This document shows, in pieces, positions 12,890 to 23,576 of a stretch of DNA of 64,000 bases. Position numbers and translations under genes: made by a program. The DNA lies in NCBI GenBank assembly GCA_011317545.1, contig WUJK01000008.1, forward strand, positions 558,001 through 622,000. Direction: 5' to 3'. The notes beneath the pieces were generated by a model. That model ran no database searches. It worked only from the letters and a program-made list of their open reading frames with translations, and was not told the DNA's origin. Positions within the stretch are counted from its first letter, which is position 1; the number at the start of each line of letters is the position of its first letter. Source of the DNA: Coniella vitis (taxonomy: Eukaryota > Ascomycota > Sordariomycetes > Diaporthales > Schizoparmaceae).

Positions 12890-14783
12890 CGCCTCCACTC
12901 TGTAGCTTTTTTCTTCTTTCTCGTCAAGTACTTTCTCCTGGTACACAAAGATGATTTTCCGAAGTCTCTGTCTATCGTTGTCACAATGACTACGTCGTTG
13001 CTCCTCTCCAAAGATACGTATCTCGACCAGCGGATAGTTGAGCTTCTCCGGTAGTCTTTGAAGAATACTTTTATTTATTAGTTGTCCCCGGACCACGAAC
13101 ATTGCTTAAAAATCATGAAATGGCGCTGCTGTGTCACAACCTTTTGACAGCTTTGGAGATGAGATGGTTCGCCACCCGGAAAAGAGGCGCAGCGAGCGAA
13201 ACATGCATACAGAAGCTATATGCACAGTACGTGCCCTGATACGTAAGCGGCCAAGTATACATGTATGCGTTGTTGTTAGATACTGTAGTATTTTATTTAT
13301 AAGCACGCCAACAGCCGTTGCTGCTTATGTATATGAGTCCGAAAGACAAGAACCGACAAAACCCTCGAGGCGTTAAGAGGTCCGCATTTTCCCGGTCCCA
13401 CATCCATCACCACAACATGAACGGTCTATCCCTTTCGATGCGTTTCCAGCGTAGAGAGCGGCGGTGTTCCAAAGCGCGCACTGGTATCTAGCATTCTAGT
13501 GCTCTCTTTGTCGGTGTTGCGATGGAGTCCGCGTGGCGCAGCTGGGGAACTTACTCTAGGACGAAAGACGGCGATACCTTCGATAAAGGCACCCCCATCG
13601 AGAGATGTACGCGACCACGCTGTCGTTCCCAACTCTGTGACGATCACGCCGAGAGGCTTGAATCCCGGCGCGTGGGGATCATTGGAAAGCCCTGCTCGGG
13701 AGAGTCGGATGGGGAAAAAAAAGAAGAGAGGGCAGGCGAGGGGGACCTAACCATGCATCCGATCAGAGTCGCTGGTGGTGGACCATTCAGAGCGAACGAG
13801 TCGGCGGACATCACTGGTGTAGTATCACGAACCCTTCAACGCCATCTTTTGGATCGCGAGCTGCTGTGGATATGACTCACAACCAAGGGCTGGATACCGA
13901 GACAGGACTTGGCTGCTTGACGCAGACGTCATGTGTTCGTTTGTGGGCGTCTGGGGTCAGGTTGGGAAAGGTTGAAGGGAGCCTCTCCTTATGTTTGCCT
14001 CATCTCCTCCTAGCCTGGTATCGCAGACATTGCTCCATCCAGCAAGACTGACTTGTCTTTCATCTGCCTGCCTGCCTGGCTGCCTGCCTACCCGTCGGCA
14101 TCGCACACGTTCCTCAGTCACATGCTCACGGGGCAGCAGTCGCGCGTAGAGTCGGCAGCCTGATGAGGATGCAGTTGACGCGCCGTGGCATGGCCTGCTT
14201 TTTGCCACCTCTTCGAGGGGACTCTTGATTGGTGCTCGATTGGGTTTTGCCACGGCTGGCCGTCTTGTGAACACATTATACATTGTCGTCGGTGTGGTGT
14301 AGGATGAGATTGGCTTTGGTGACTCACTCGGGGCTGTGGTGTGGTGTCTTTGGAGGCTGTGAAGGGTGTGTGTGAAGAAGGCGGTGGTTGTGGAGGGGAG
14401 TGAAAGAGGAGACTTCAAACAGAGGTGATCACGGGGCGTGAACGGTCTAGGTGGGAAAGGGTGTCAGCGGTTGGTCTTTTCCAAACCATACTACGCCCTT
14501 TCGCTCGGTGACTTGTGTCTGCGCATGTGGTGGAACGACGAGGCTCAAGGGGGGGGGGAGGGTTGCCCCTGAGGTCAACTCGTCCATGAGTGGTTTGTTC
14601 GCCAGCGGCGTTACTTTTAGAATGCACTACAGGAGTCGGTTGTCGTGTCCCATGAAGTCTTGGGGTGTTCTCCCGTGAGAAGGGCAGGAGATAAGTTATG
14701 CTCAGTTTTCTTCCTTTCCTCGATGGCAGTAGTGCGTCTTTATAAATCAAATCAACAGTCGAGACGGTCATCTAATTAAGTCA

Positions 14784-14788
14784 GCGGG

Positions 14789-14820
<32 letters not shown>

Positions 14821-14874
14821 TCAAGTTCAGTTACATTTATCTGAAGGTCTTGTGTTCGATCCACAATCACCGCA
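14784..14874 (+). tRNA. tRNA-Phe (GAA) with an 18-nt intron
   Basis: The cloverleaf can be drawn directly. The D-arm is GCTC-AGTTGGGA-GAGC. The anticodon stem is TCAGA/TCTGA with loop CTGAAGA (anticodon GAA). The T-arm is TTGTG-TTCGATC-CACAA and the discriminator base is A. An 18-nt intron at 14821-14838 interrupts the anticodon loop one base 3' of the anticodon, the canonical site and a usual feature of fungal tRNA-Phe. A-box and B-box sequences are intact. A Pol III terminator (TTTTT) follows at 14879-14883. One oddity is that acceptor pair 5:68 is a G-A mismatch, the other six pairs being intact. CCA is not encoded, as expected for a nuclear gene. Confidence 0.93.
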
Positions 14875-14878
14875 TTGC

Positions 14879-14883
14879 TTTTT
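14879..14883 (+). terminator. Pol III T-run terminator of tRNA-Phe
   Basis: Five T residues begin four bases after the last tRNA base. This fits RNA polymerase III termination. Confidence 0.7.
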
Positions 14884-15858
14884 GCACGTTACATCTTTTG
14901 GGGGCAGCCCGAGTTGTGGAACATGTATCTCTACGAAAGAGTTATTAATTTGATTACATCATTGGTTGCGGCAAAGAACTATATGATTGATGCCCTTGAG
15001 GTTCAGCAAATCCACGACAAATTGAGTGAGGCCGGTATCCAAGACTTCTTGAAGGAGGTATAAGCCCAATGATCTCCAGCATCCGCCGACTCTTCTTTCC
15101 CACGACTCGCTCATACAGGCCTAACCATTGATGGAAACGGAATAAACATACCTTCGGCATTCTCGTTCCTCCTCACTGCTCGCAATCCGCTCAGTGATTT
15201 TGTCAGCCCCCAAGAGAGGCAAATCTTTCATATTTCCGAGGCTCGGTAGGATTATCTGAGAGAGAGATAGAACCGGGCCCGGAGTTAGAATTCTGAACAA
15301 GTAGGGCGTTAATACTTGAATATATGAAGGCTTAAGTCTGCCAAGTCCATCATCAAAGGCCTTGCTTGGTGACCGGAATTCCGGCCAGTTGGACAGATCC
15401 TGGTGTGCCTCGGTTTTGTGGTTGTCAGCACCGCATGGAACAAATACGTTCAAGGTCTGTGCAAGAGAATGCTTCCATGGTTGGGAAATTGATCGGAAAT
15501 CCAATCGGCATTTAGAGCAAGAATGTAGTAGGCCGTGAACCGGAGAGTGCCATGCTGTTGCCCACTGCTTCCGATGTGATGATGGGGCTTTGTGAATCTT
15601 TGACAGATGCCAATGGTCCATTATGTGAATGAAGACTGACTGACACCTGTATTCAGATCAAACCTCGTTTCGTATCCGACTCTCTCTCTCTGATGACCAA
15701 GCTTTACTGCATATGAAGAAATATAAAAGAATTGGGCTAGCACGCCGTTAAAGAAAGGTATATATGTCACTCTTGATGTAAGTGCACACAGACAAAACCC
15801 TCTCCAACCCTCGATATATCTATTTGTATATTGTTAGATCACAGTATGACTCCAAAGC
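14884..15858. other. Possible decayed coding sequence downstream of the tRNA
   Basis: A plus-strand frame (14875-15063) reads protein-like (…NLITSLVAAKNYMIDAL…QIHDKLSEAGIQDFLKE). It is followed by a plausible 60-nt intron (GTATAAG at 15058 to CATACAG near 15119) and an immediate stop. On the opposite strand a 166-codon frame (15121-15621) also lacks obvious low complexity. Neither matches a family I recognise and both are AT-richer than the real genes. I record the stretch as possible gene relics, not as genes. Confidence 0.25.
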
Positions 15859-16400
15859 ATGCAAAAGAACCAGCCAGCCGGCTTTGTCAACCGAATCGAG
15901 AAGGTCGCCATAGTCGGTGTAAGTGATGCTCTGCTCTCTTCCTCGTGGCACCGAAAAGTTCATGTCTAACCCACATAACATTCAAACTCTTTTTTGTCCC
16001 CCAACATCGTCACATATCATAATCCTCCTCGTCTTCTCGGTCTCTGTTCCTTCTCTCCCACCCCCCCCCCACCTTTTTTTTTTTGATCCTCCCACTCGCA
16101 CTCGCACACACAAAGACTTCGACCCTAAGGCCGGCGGCCAACTCGGCACATGGATCGCCAAAAGCCCTCCTCAACACCGGCAAGCACACCGTGACGGGCC
16201 TCACGCGCAAAGACAGCACCAGCACCCTCCCTGCCGGGCGTGATTCCGGCCCCGCGTCCGACTACAATGTATGAGGCGACGAGGGGCGGGCTGGACAATG
16301 CAATGCTGGGGTTGCCAGAGGAGGATCTGGACGAGGCGACCAAGGCGGGCTTTGGAGTATGCGTCGAGGGGGAGGGAAGTCAAAGGTTGGCTGAAGGGGT
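15859..16400 (+). pseudogene. NmrA-like NAD(P)-binding oxidoreductase remnant
   Basis: A short exon beginning with ATG at 15859 encodes a lead-in followed by KVAIVG and ends at a GTAAGTG donor (15919). After a roughly 215-nt pyrimidine-rich intron, the next exon (from about 16133) continues AGGQLGTWIAK…. Together these form the Rossmann GxxGxLG turn that opens NmrA/isoflavone-reductase-like proteins. Within about 25 nt the frame breaks: one extra A in the run near 16158 is needed to explain the shift to LLNTGKHTVTGLTR, and a second extra base near 16230 shifts frame again. Further on, GLPEEDLDEATKAG is readable in another frame, then the similarity ends. At least two frameshifts and a much reduced length indicate a dead gene, unless the bases are sequencing errors. 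The family assignment rests on the N-terminal motif only. Confidence 0.55.
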
Positions 16401-17423
16401 TCGTTGGCTGGGGATTCTGTGCGTGGTTTGGTTTTCTTTTGGCGTTGACAGTTCTGTTCTGTTGTGTGAGGAGGGGAGTAGTAAGTAGTAGTCTGTTGAA
16501 CGAGTCATGTTGATTTTTTGTCACATGCCAAAGGTTGTTTCGGCATGCTCTTGATATCCATCCTGGGGATTGCATCCAGAGGTGGTGTAGGTGCCGAAGA
16601 CAACGCGAAACAAGGTGCTCGCAGTTGTTCTGAACAGGGCGTCGAGTGTCGACATGGCTGCTGAGGAAGGTCAATGGACTGCTACATGATTCTGCTTGCG
16701 GATATCATGCGAGGCACGCATGTCCCAGACGGATATCGTCATCGCGAACCTCACCCTGTTCAAGTTATCCAGAAATATGGTAAGCGTGCCAACGTATTCC
16801 GGCCATTCCCGGCATCCTCAAGCGATGAATGCAGTCGCCAGTGCTGGTGACAGGAAGTGCATCAGCCAGGCCAAGAATGATGAGCCATAAGGATTCACAG
16901 AAGAACAAACAAACAAACAAAAAAAAACAGGTAGCATCATTTTACAGTCAATACGCACTGCGAAACCCCCAAGCCAAACAAACCTCTATATCCGACACCC
17001 AAATCGCCGTAAACCCCTCCCAAAGAACCCTGTTTTATACCATATGCAGTTGGTGCCATAGAATGTCCCATCCAAATGTACAAGTTGAAGCAATGCCCAA
17101 AACGCGCAAGTGTTTAAAGGAGCGACCGTGGAGACTTGTGTGTGTGTGTTGTGTTGTGTGGACTTGCGCTGATCCTATATTTCTCCGCCCTTCTCACATG
17201 TTGAGTATGTTATTATATCTTGAGGACTCGCCTTGATGCGCAACGGGTGCGTCTGGCTTTCGTCCGTAAATGACATATGCTGGAAGGACGCAAAACACAA
17301 TAGCGAACAAATCATTAGTTCGTGTCGCCTATTTACATTTCGATCTCTTTTGGGGGGGGGGGGGGCAAACGAGTAGTACAACCCACGAGAAAAGAACAAG
17401 GAAAAATAAAAAGGGAAAAAAAA
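16401..17423. other. Intergenic, no supported gene
   Basis: I see no recognisable gene. The right end would hold the 3' flank of the minus-strand methyltransferase. A G-run lies at about 17352-17364. Confidence 0.5.
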
Positions 17424-19507
17424 TTATGTCTTACAAGGAAAGGAGATGCGCATATTCCTGTCTCGTATACTGGCTCGCACATCGTCCACAAACGTGGGCA
17501 GCGCCTCTTGTGATAGGCCGCCGGCCAAGAGGAACTTGGTCACGCTATTCGCAAACTGGAGACAGTTGACGCAAACCATCTTGCCCAGCGTGCTAGCGGA
17601 CGGTTCCTGCGGCCACCCGTTGCTGTTTGCAGTCAAAATTGATATTAGTAAGAGAGGAAAGGAAACGCCCAAGGGGTCATTCATGGTCATCCGCGCGGCC
17701 CGTTCGCCTCCCTCCTGGGCTAGCATCCGTCTGCAATTGCAGTCCCACGCCAGGAGACCAGAGACGAAGGAGCAAAGGTGTGGATTGATGAGCGAAAAAA
17801 AAAAAAAAAAAAAAAAAAAACGGTGCTAGCGACAGCCGGCAGTTGCATGCGGGAAATAAGTAAAAAGTGACAGCCAGGGAGGGAAAAGGAAAAGAAAACG
17901 GTAGGGTAGGGGGGAGGAAAGGGAAGAAAGAAGGCAGGGAAGGAGGGAAAAAGCAAGGGGACACATCCAAAGACAATCGACTCACAGTGGCACACTGAAA
18001 TGGCGCACCGTCACCTCGGTGAAACCGGCCTCGATCATCCACTGCCTGTAGTGCAAGGGAGAGCGCAAGTCTCTGCCCAAGCTGGCGCCCCCGCCGACCA
18101 CGTACTCGAGCCACTTTTTCAACGCCGAGCCGTTGTAGTATTCCTCTGCTTCGGCGTTTTCTGCAAAGAGCTCGTATGCCCACTCGTGGAACTCGACCCA
18201 TCCGCCGGGCGCGAGATGGTCGTAGATTTTGGCAATCATGTCCTTGTAGTTGCTGCGTGTGTGAAGGCCGAGTGTGGCCACTCATCAGCTGCATACCTCC
18301 ATGTCTGTCCGATCTGTGCTTTTCTTTCTTCTTTTTCTTTTTGCTGGAACATGTTTGAGAGAAATAGGAAGAAGAAAAAAAAGAAAAAGAATCAAGAATA
18401 ACATACCGGAAACACGAGGCCATAAGCCGCCATCTGATAAAGTCAAAGGGCGCGTCAAACATCCACTCGTCCTCGGCATCCTCGCGCTCGAAGCTGCAGT
18501 TGCTTGGGAGCGCATACCGTGGCTGGATCAGGCTGATGTCGGTTCCTATCACGGTTGATTTGGGATAGCGTTTGGCAAACTCAATGGCCCAGATCCCCGT
18601 GCCTGTGCCTATATCGAGCACTCTGCTGTCTTCTCGGATCGGCGCAAAGTTGAGTTTGTTGTGCACCATTTGCTGCCATACAAAGTGCTGGAGATCTACA
18701 GCAACAACACGATCAGCATGGGCGTCTTGCCTGTGTCTTGCAAACTTGGCGTCATCATTTTCGATCTGGGTTGTTTCTGGCTGGTGGGTTCATGTTGGGA
18801 GGAGGGGCGCAAAGCAAGGTGGGCAGGCGTACCGAGACGATTTTGTTCTTCCTGTTGTGGAGGAGAATAGAGACTTGGTCAACCACACCGTCGCTAGATC
18901 AGATATCACGAGGTGGCAACATAGGAGGTGGGGACTCATACACCATCATTGGGCATCAGATATTCTGTGAAAAAGGGCCGTTGCATGTTAGAAGTCTGCT
19001 CCCCGTGCAAGGTGCGGTCTCCATGGTTTGCTACCCCCAAAGAGCCAAGGGGCACAATACTTACTTCCCTCCCGATACGCATTGAACAGCCTTCCGTATT
19101 CTTCAACGGATAACGCGTCTGGAATCGTGGAGCCGCTGGGATTCAAGATCAGTCTCTGGGATTCCTGGATCTTGTATGTAGCCCTATGTATTTGCTTTTG
19201 GTCCCCTTTTTTTTTTTCCTTCTTTCAAGACTTACGTGGGCTGTCTGAGTGCTATACTCTGGCTCACATCTGCTGATACTTCTCGTGGAGGCGTCATGGC
19301 GATCTGGGGAGGTACCTGGAGACCAGCAAGAGGTTTAGGAGAAATAAGCATCGGGAACCCGGCAAGCGCAGACTGGTTGCAGTGGTGGTGGAGGAGTTGT
19401 TGTTGTTGTTGGTGTTGTTGTGGTTGATGTGGTTGATGATGATAATGGTTCAAGTGCGAGAGCCTGCTCTGCCCGTCTCCTGACCGCATCAAGAACTCTG
19501 ACCGCAT
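17424..19507 (-). CDS. LaeA-like SAM-dependent methyltransferase
   Basis: A gene of seven exons (19507-19236, 19183-19065, 18964-18942, 18851-18833, 18695-18407, 18252-17986, 17622-17424) sums to 395 aa in frame. The N-terminus is His/Gln-rich and disordered. From about residue 120 the family hallmarks follow: EEYGRLFNAYREGKY, LMPNDGEEQNRLDLQH, then SAM motif I VLDIGTGTGIWAIEF (about 170-184), GTDISLIQP, the post-motif region DFIRWRLMASCFR, LAPGGWVEFHEW, and a C-terminal VPLNGWPQEP…KTFLLAGGLSQEALPTFVDDVR-like segment. These place it with the TAM/LaeA group of putative nuclear regulators, whose members modulate secondary metabolism and development in other fungi. The true substrate is unknown. 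Exons 3 and 4 are only 23 and 19 nt. The last intron (17623-17985) contains a 26-nt A-run. The exact start is less certain than the core. Confidence 0.85.
17795..17820. repeat. Poly-A tract in methyltransferase intron
   Basis: An uninterrupted 26-nt A homopolymer on the plus strand. It is a T tract in the sense of the gene and lies within the last intron of the LaeA-like gene. Confidence 0.85.
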
Positions 19508-21668
19508 CGTTCTTGCATGTCTTGTAGCAATTAATTAATATATATTTAATATAATAATTCTTTCTTTCTTTTCTTTCTTTCCCTTTGCCTGCGAGGGGGG
19601 CGCGGATTTACTTGTACCCCAGAGACAGAGGGCAAATAGAGGTAGCAGCAGAGATAGGACGAAGCGAGAGAGACAGAGAGAGAGAGAGAGAGCTTTTGAA
19701 AAGGAGAGAGGTGACATGTATTATGCGAGAAGGAGTTCAAAAGCAGCAGAGGCCCGCGGCGCTCTCGAGCAAGCGGCCAAACTGAAGGAATAATAATAAT
19801 AATGATAAAGCAAAAAAACCACAAGCAAAAAACGTACCTAATCAAGGCAAAGCCGGCCGAATGCGCGCATGAACCAACCCTCTTACTCCCTTCTTGTCTC
19901 TTTTATTTTTATTTTTGAGTCAAGATGCTGGCTGGCTTGGCTTGCTTGCTTGCTTCAGCTCGACCTGCTCTGGGGTTTTTTTGGGGGGGGGGGGTGGTGG
20001 TTGGTTGTTTTTTTTCCCTTGCACTCACTTGCTGCGCTTGGGTTTTGCTTTGCTCTGCTCTGCTCTGCTCTGCTTTGATGGTGCTGGTGCTAACGAGCCC
20101 TGGGCCTCGTTGGCCCGGCTGGCCGCCCCAGGGCTGGCTACCTTACTGAACTTGCCTTGGGGAGCAGAGGAGGGATGCGATGGGGGGGGGACCCAATTTT
20201 GAAATTCCAACCAAGTGGGAATGGGCGGGCGGCGGACTCGACGCTGATTGGCAACGATATCCCACGCCCCCGGCTACCGCTCTCTCTCTCTCCCCTTTGG
20301 CGTTCGTTTCGTTCGCTCTTCATGCACACGCAACATAGTACATAGTAACACAAGGAGAGGCGGGGGGGGGGGGATCCCAGGAAGAAGCCAGCGGAAGCCG
20401 GGCCCCAGTCTGTTTTGTCTTTCTGGCATGCTGCTGTTTTAGTCAGGGTATAATAGTCTCATACATGGCATAATAGCAGAGCAGAGCAGAGCAGAGCATA
20501 GTAGGCGCAGCCAAAAAAGTCGGTTTGCGGTCCCCAGAAAATCTCCGATTTGGTCTCTGGTGGAGGAGGAGGAGGAGGAGGAGGAGGGACTGCGCCATCG
20601 GGGGCGGGCCTGTCTGCACGTCTTTTGTTTTGCCAGCGTGCGCAGTCTATGCCAGTTTGTACTACATGGCGTGCATATGGCACTGGGGGGTATTGAAGCA
20701 CTATCTGGCGGGAGGATTGCCGAGTCCCGTTGGGTGGGAGCAAAAAGAAGAGAAGGGCTCGTTTTGCTGCGCCAGGGGTGTCAGCAGAAAAGTCAACGAA
20801 GATATGCATATTCAAGGTTACAAAAGTCTACATAGTACAGCACACTCTGTTGCAACACTGGTATCTGCAATATCACGTTGGCCTGCATATGGCCCATGGA
20901 TGTCCGTACGTAAGGGATATTGCGAAGAAGGGAAAAGAAAAGCGTCGTTGTTCGCCCGACCGGTGGCACACGCCCCCAAACAGAGGCCGTCCTTTGCCGT
21001 GCCGTCTTATCTAGAGCAGTAGAAGAAGGTCTATTCAACGGGTGCGAGAAAAAAGGAAAGAAAGAAAAAAGAAAAAGAAAAGGAAAAAAAGAAAAGAAAA
21101 GAAAAACGTGGCGGCCGGCGACCAGCGATGCGCTCAGACCTGGCATGGCTTGCTTGGTTGGCGCCGTTGGCCATTCAATTGTCCATAGTATCACAGTAGA
21201 TGCTTGGCCCCTTCAATTCGTGAGGATACACCGCCGAAATGTGTGAGGATGGCCTGCAGGCCGTCGTCTTCCACACGAGGAACGCCAGAGGGCCCAAGTC
21301 GATAAGCCAGCAGAAAACGGTGAGGGTGCGGGCTGGGCGAGTGCCGGGAGATGGGGATGGGACACGGCTTTCGGCGATTACAGTTCATCTCAATAGCACT
21401 ACGACTATGTATAATGTACACAGTGGCCGAGGTTGCATTGCGAACGGGTTTGTTGTACAGCAACGTCGACGGATCGAAGACAGCGAAAGAACACAAGCAG
21501 AGAGAGGCCCTCTCGAGCCCCCCGTCCTTTTGCCCTGTTTCTATTCTGTTCTCGCTCTTTTTTGTCTTCTCTTTCTTTTCTGTCCTTCTCCGTCTTGGTC
21601 TTTTCTCCTCACGCTGCGCAACACAAAGGGCCAGTGGCAGTCAACCGGTCATCATCAACAGAACTTGT
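19508..21668. other. Intergenic, no supported gene
   Basis: This holds the 5' flank of the LaeA-like gene, including CT/GA-rich stretches (19675-19692), G-runs, (GGA)n near 20562-20587, and ACTATGTA motifs at 20339 and 20829. No frame shows recognisable domains. Confidence 0.55.
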
Positions 21669-23291
21669 TCATCGTGCATGCTCATTGGAAATGCTATATG
21701 TGGACCACGAGGTGCGCGAGGCGCCCTTGTACTGCGGCAGCAGCACCGCAGGAGACGCCGCCTCTTCTGCCCCCTCTTGCGCTGCTGCTGCTCCATCTCT
21801 GGCGATCCTCGGCCGCTCCACCAGGCCGCTCTCCAGGTCCTTGAGGGGGATCGCATCGGCATACGGATCGCCGCCTGCCGACGCCCACGTCGTCGTCGTC
21901 GGGTTGTGGGTGTTGTTGTTATTATTGCGTGTCCCTGTCGTAATCTCCTTGAGCTTGACGGACACGAGCGTGCGCGTGGCGGCCGTGTCGCGCCACAGGT
22001 GCCGCACCACGGGCAGCGTCTGCACGATGATGGTCCCGGCGACTTCGGCTTGGTACCAAACCATCGTCAAGCCTTGGCGCCCTGTGGAGATATGGCAAAA
22101 CGACATGTTAGCCCCCCGTGTGTCGACGTAGCAGTGTGTATACGTACACAGTTTGTAGCCAGAGAGTAAAAGTACAGATAGATGTTCCTTTTTTTGTGTC
22201 TCCTTCCTTCTTCCCCCGGCCCAGACGGTGGAGACGCGGGCCGGGGCGGGTGGGCTCCAGTATGTTGCATGATGAGAAAAGGAAAACTCCGTGGAGAGGG
22301 TGTGATGGGTGCTATGGTGCTATGGTGCTGTGAAGAATGGGGAGACCAAGGTCAGACTTACAGAAGTAGTATCGATTGTAGTCGTTCAGCCCGGGGCTGG
22401 CCATGTAGACGGTCCGCCACGTCGAGATGACGGCCACGACGACTCCCAGGCTCATGGTCACACATATCCCGACCTTTTCCAGCGGCCGGATGCGCAGTTT
22501 CCAAGTCACCACCCACGGGAACAGCGCCAGCACGAAGTCCGTGATGATGTTGTACACTGTTTTGCCTGGTTAGTCTTGGGTTGTGTCTTTTTTTCTTTTT
22601 TTCTTTTTTCTTTTTTTTTTTTTCCCCCTCTTTTTCTTCTCTTTTTTCTTCTCCCTCTTTTCCTCTTTTTTATACTCTCATTTTCCCGTTTGAAAAACAA
22701 AACACAATATCCTTCTTGTTCTCTTCCCCCTCTTGACTACAACTTCCCACATTGCTCCCTCTCATCCACTTATACCAAAAAAAAAAAAAGAAACAAAAAA
22801 AGAGGAAAAAAAAAGAAGAAAGCGCAACATACTGTTTCTGCCGACCTTGATCTTCGAAATCGTCTCCGAGTCGACGCACACGCCCGGGAGCTTCCACCAG
22901 TAGGCCGCCTCGCCGCAGTAGTTGGTCCACTGCAGCACAAAGGTCGTGCACAGGTAGCCGTTGAGGGTCGCGAGGATGAACCACAGCACGGAGCGCTGCC
23001 AGCCCTGCGTCAGCCCGGGCCGCAGCAGCGTGACGGCAAAGGCCGACTTGCTCCACGCCTGGCCGACGGTCGTGAGCACCGACGAGACGGACACGAGGAT
23101 GCGCATGCGGTCGTCCCACGTCTTGGTGACGTAGCCGGTGGCGAACTCGACGCTGATGACGGTGCAGGTGCTCAGGAGGACGAGCTGCCAGGTACTGTGA
23201 GCAAGAAGGAGGCCGGCCGCGCGAGGGTTTTTTGGGGGGGGGGGGAAGATGTTTCACAGAAGGCAGGCAAGCAAAAGCAAAGCAGAGAGAT

Positions 23292-23340
<49 letters not shown>

Positions 23341-23576
23341 GCAAAGGAAGATCCAAAGGGCTCACTCACCCATGATGCAAGCAGCAAGTAGTCATCCCAC
23401 CATATCTCGTGGCTCCGACTGACTTTGGACCATATCCGCAGCCCAAGAAACGCAGTGGCGCCTGCAAAGAGGCTCCAGTTGCCGGCATTGACCTCGACGG
23501 CTGGGCTGACAAAATCAATGACGGTGCCTCGAGGAACAGCGCCCACGCTCGCCATCCAGCCATCGTCCAGGACCAT
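21669..23576 (-). CDS. Fungal rhodopsin-domain integral membrane protein
   Basis: Four exons (23576-23370, 23184-22833, 22556-22362, 22081-21669) give 388 aa in frame. Hydrophobic helices alternate with family motifs: AGATAFLGLRIWSKVSRSHEIWWDDYLLLASW, VLLSTCTVISVEFATGY, a loop with the RILVSVSSVLTTVGQAWSKSAF pattern, ATLNGYLCTTFVLQW, MYNIITDFVLALFPWVVTWKLRI, and the GLTMVWYQAEVAGTIIVQTLPVVR end of helix seven. This is the Pth11-related, rhodopsin-like domain common in Pezizomycotina. It has seven predicted helices and a cytosolic C-tail with Asn/Thr-rich and acidic parts. No CFEM domain precedes it, so it would be a non-CFEM member. Members are putative plasma-membrane receptors; ligand and coupling are unknown. 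Intron 1 contains (AG)20. The start could also be Met at 23555. Confidence 0.85.
23297..23336. repeat. (AG)20 dinucleotide microsatellite
   Basis: A perfect AG array lies in the first intron of the rhodopsin-domain gene (pyrimidine CT in the sense of transcription). Confidence 0.9.

Larger units (their letters stand above)
7265..14783. other. 7.5 kb intergenic, no supported gene
   Basis: There is no frame with recognisable domains on either strand. The stretch contains (TGAC)n at 9081-9103, a 31-nt T-run at 12855-12885 and several copies of the ACTATGTA motif (8035, 11642, 12237). The segment just before 14784 flanks a tRNA gene. I see nothing else that I can support. Confidence 0.55.

Noticed and set aside
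22309..23391. 360-codon plus-strand open frame
   Set aside because: It is the antisense shadow of the rhodopsin-domain gene; the minus strand has the family motifs and splice sites.
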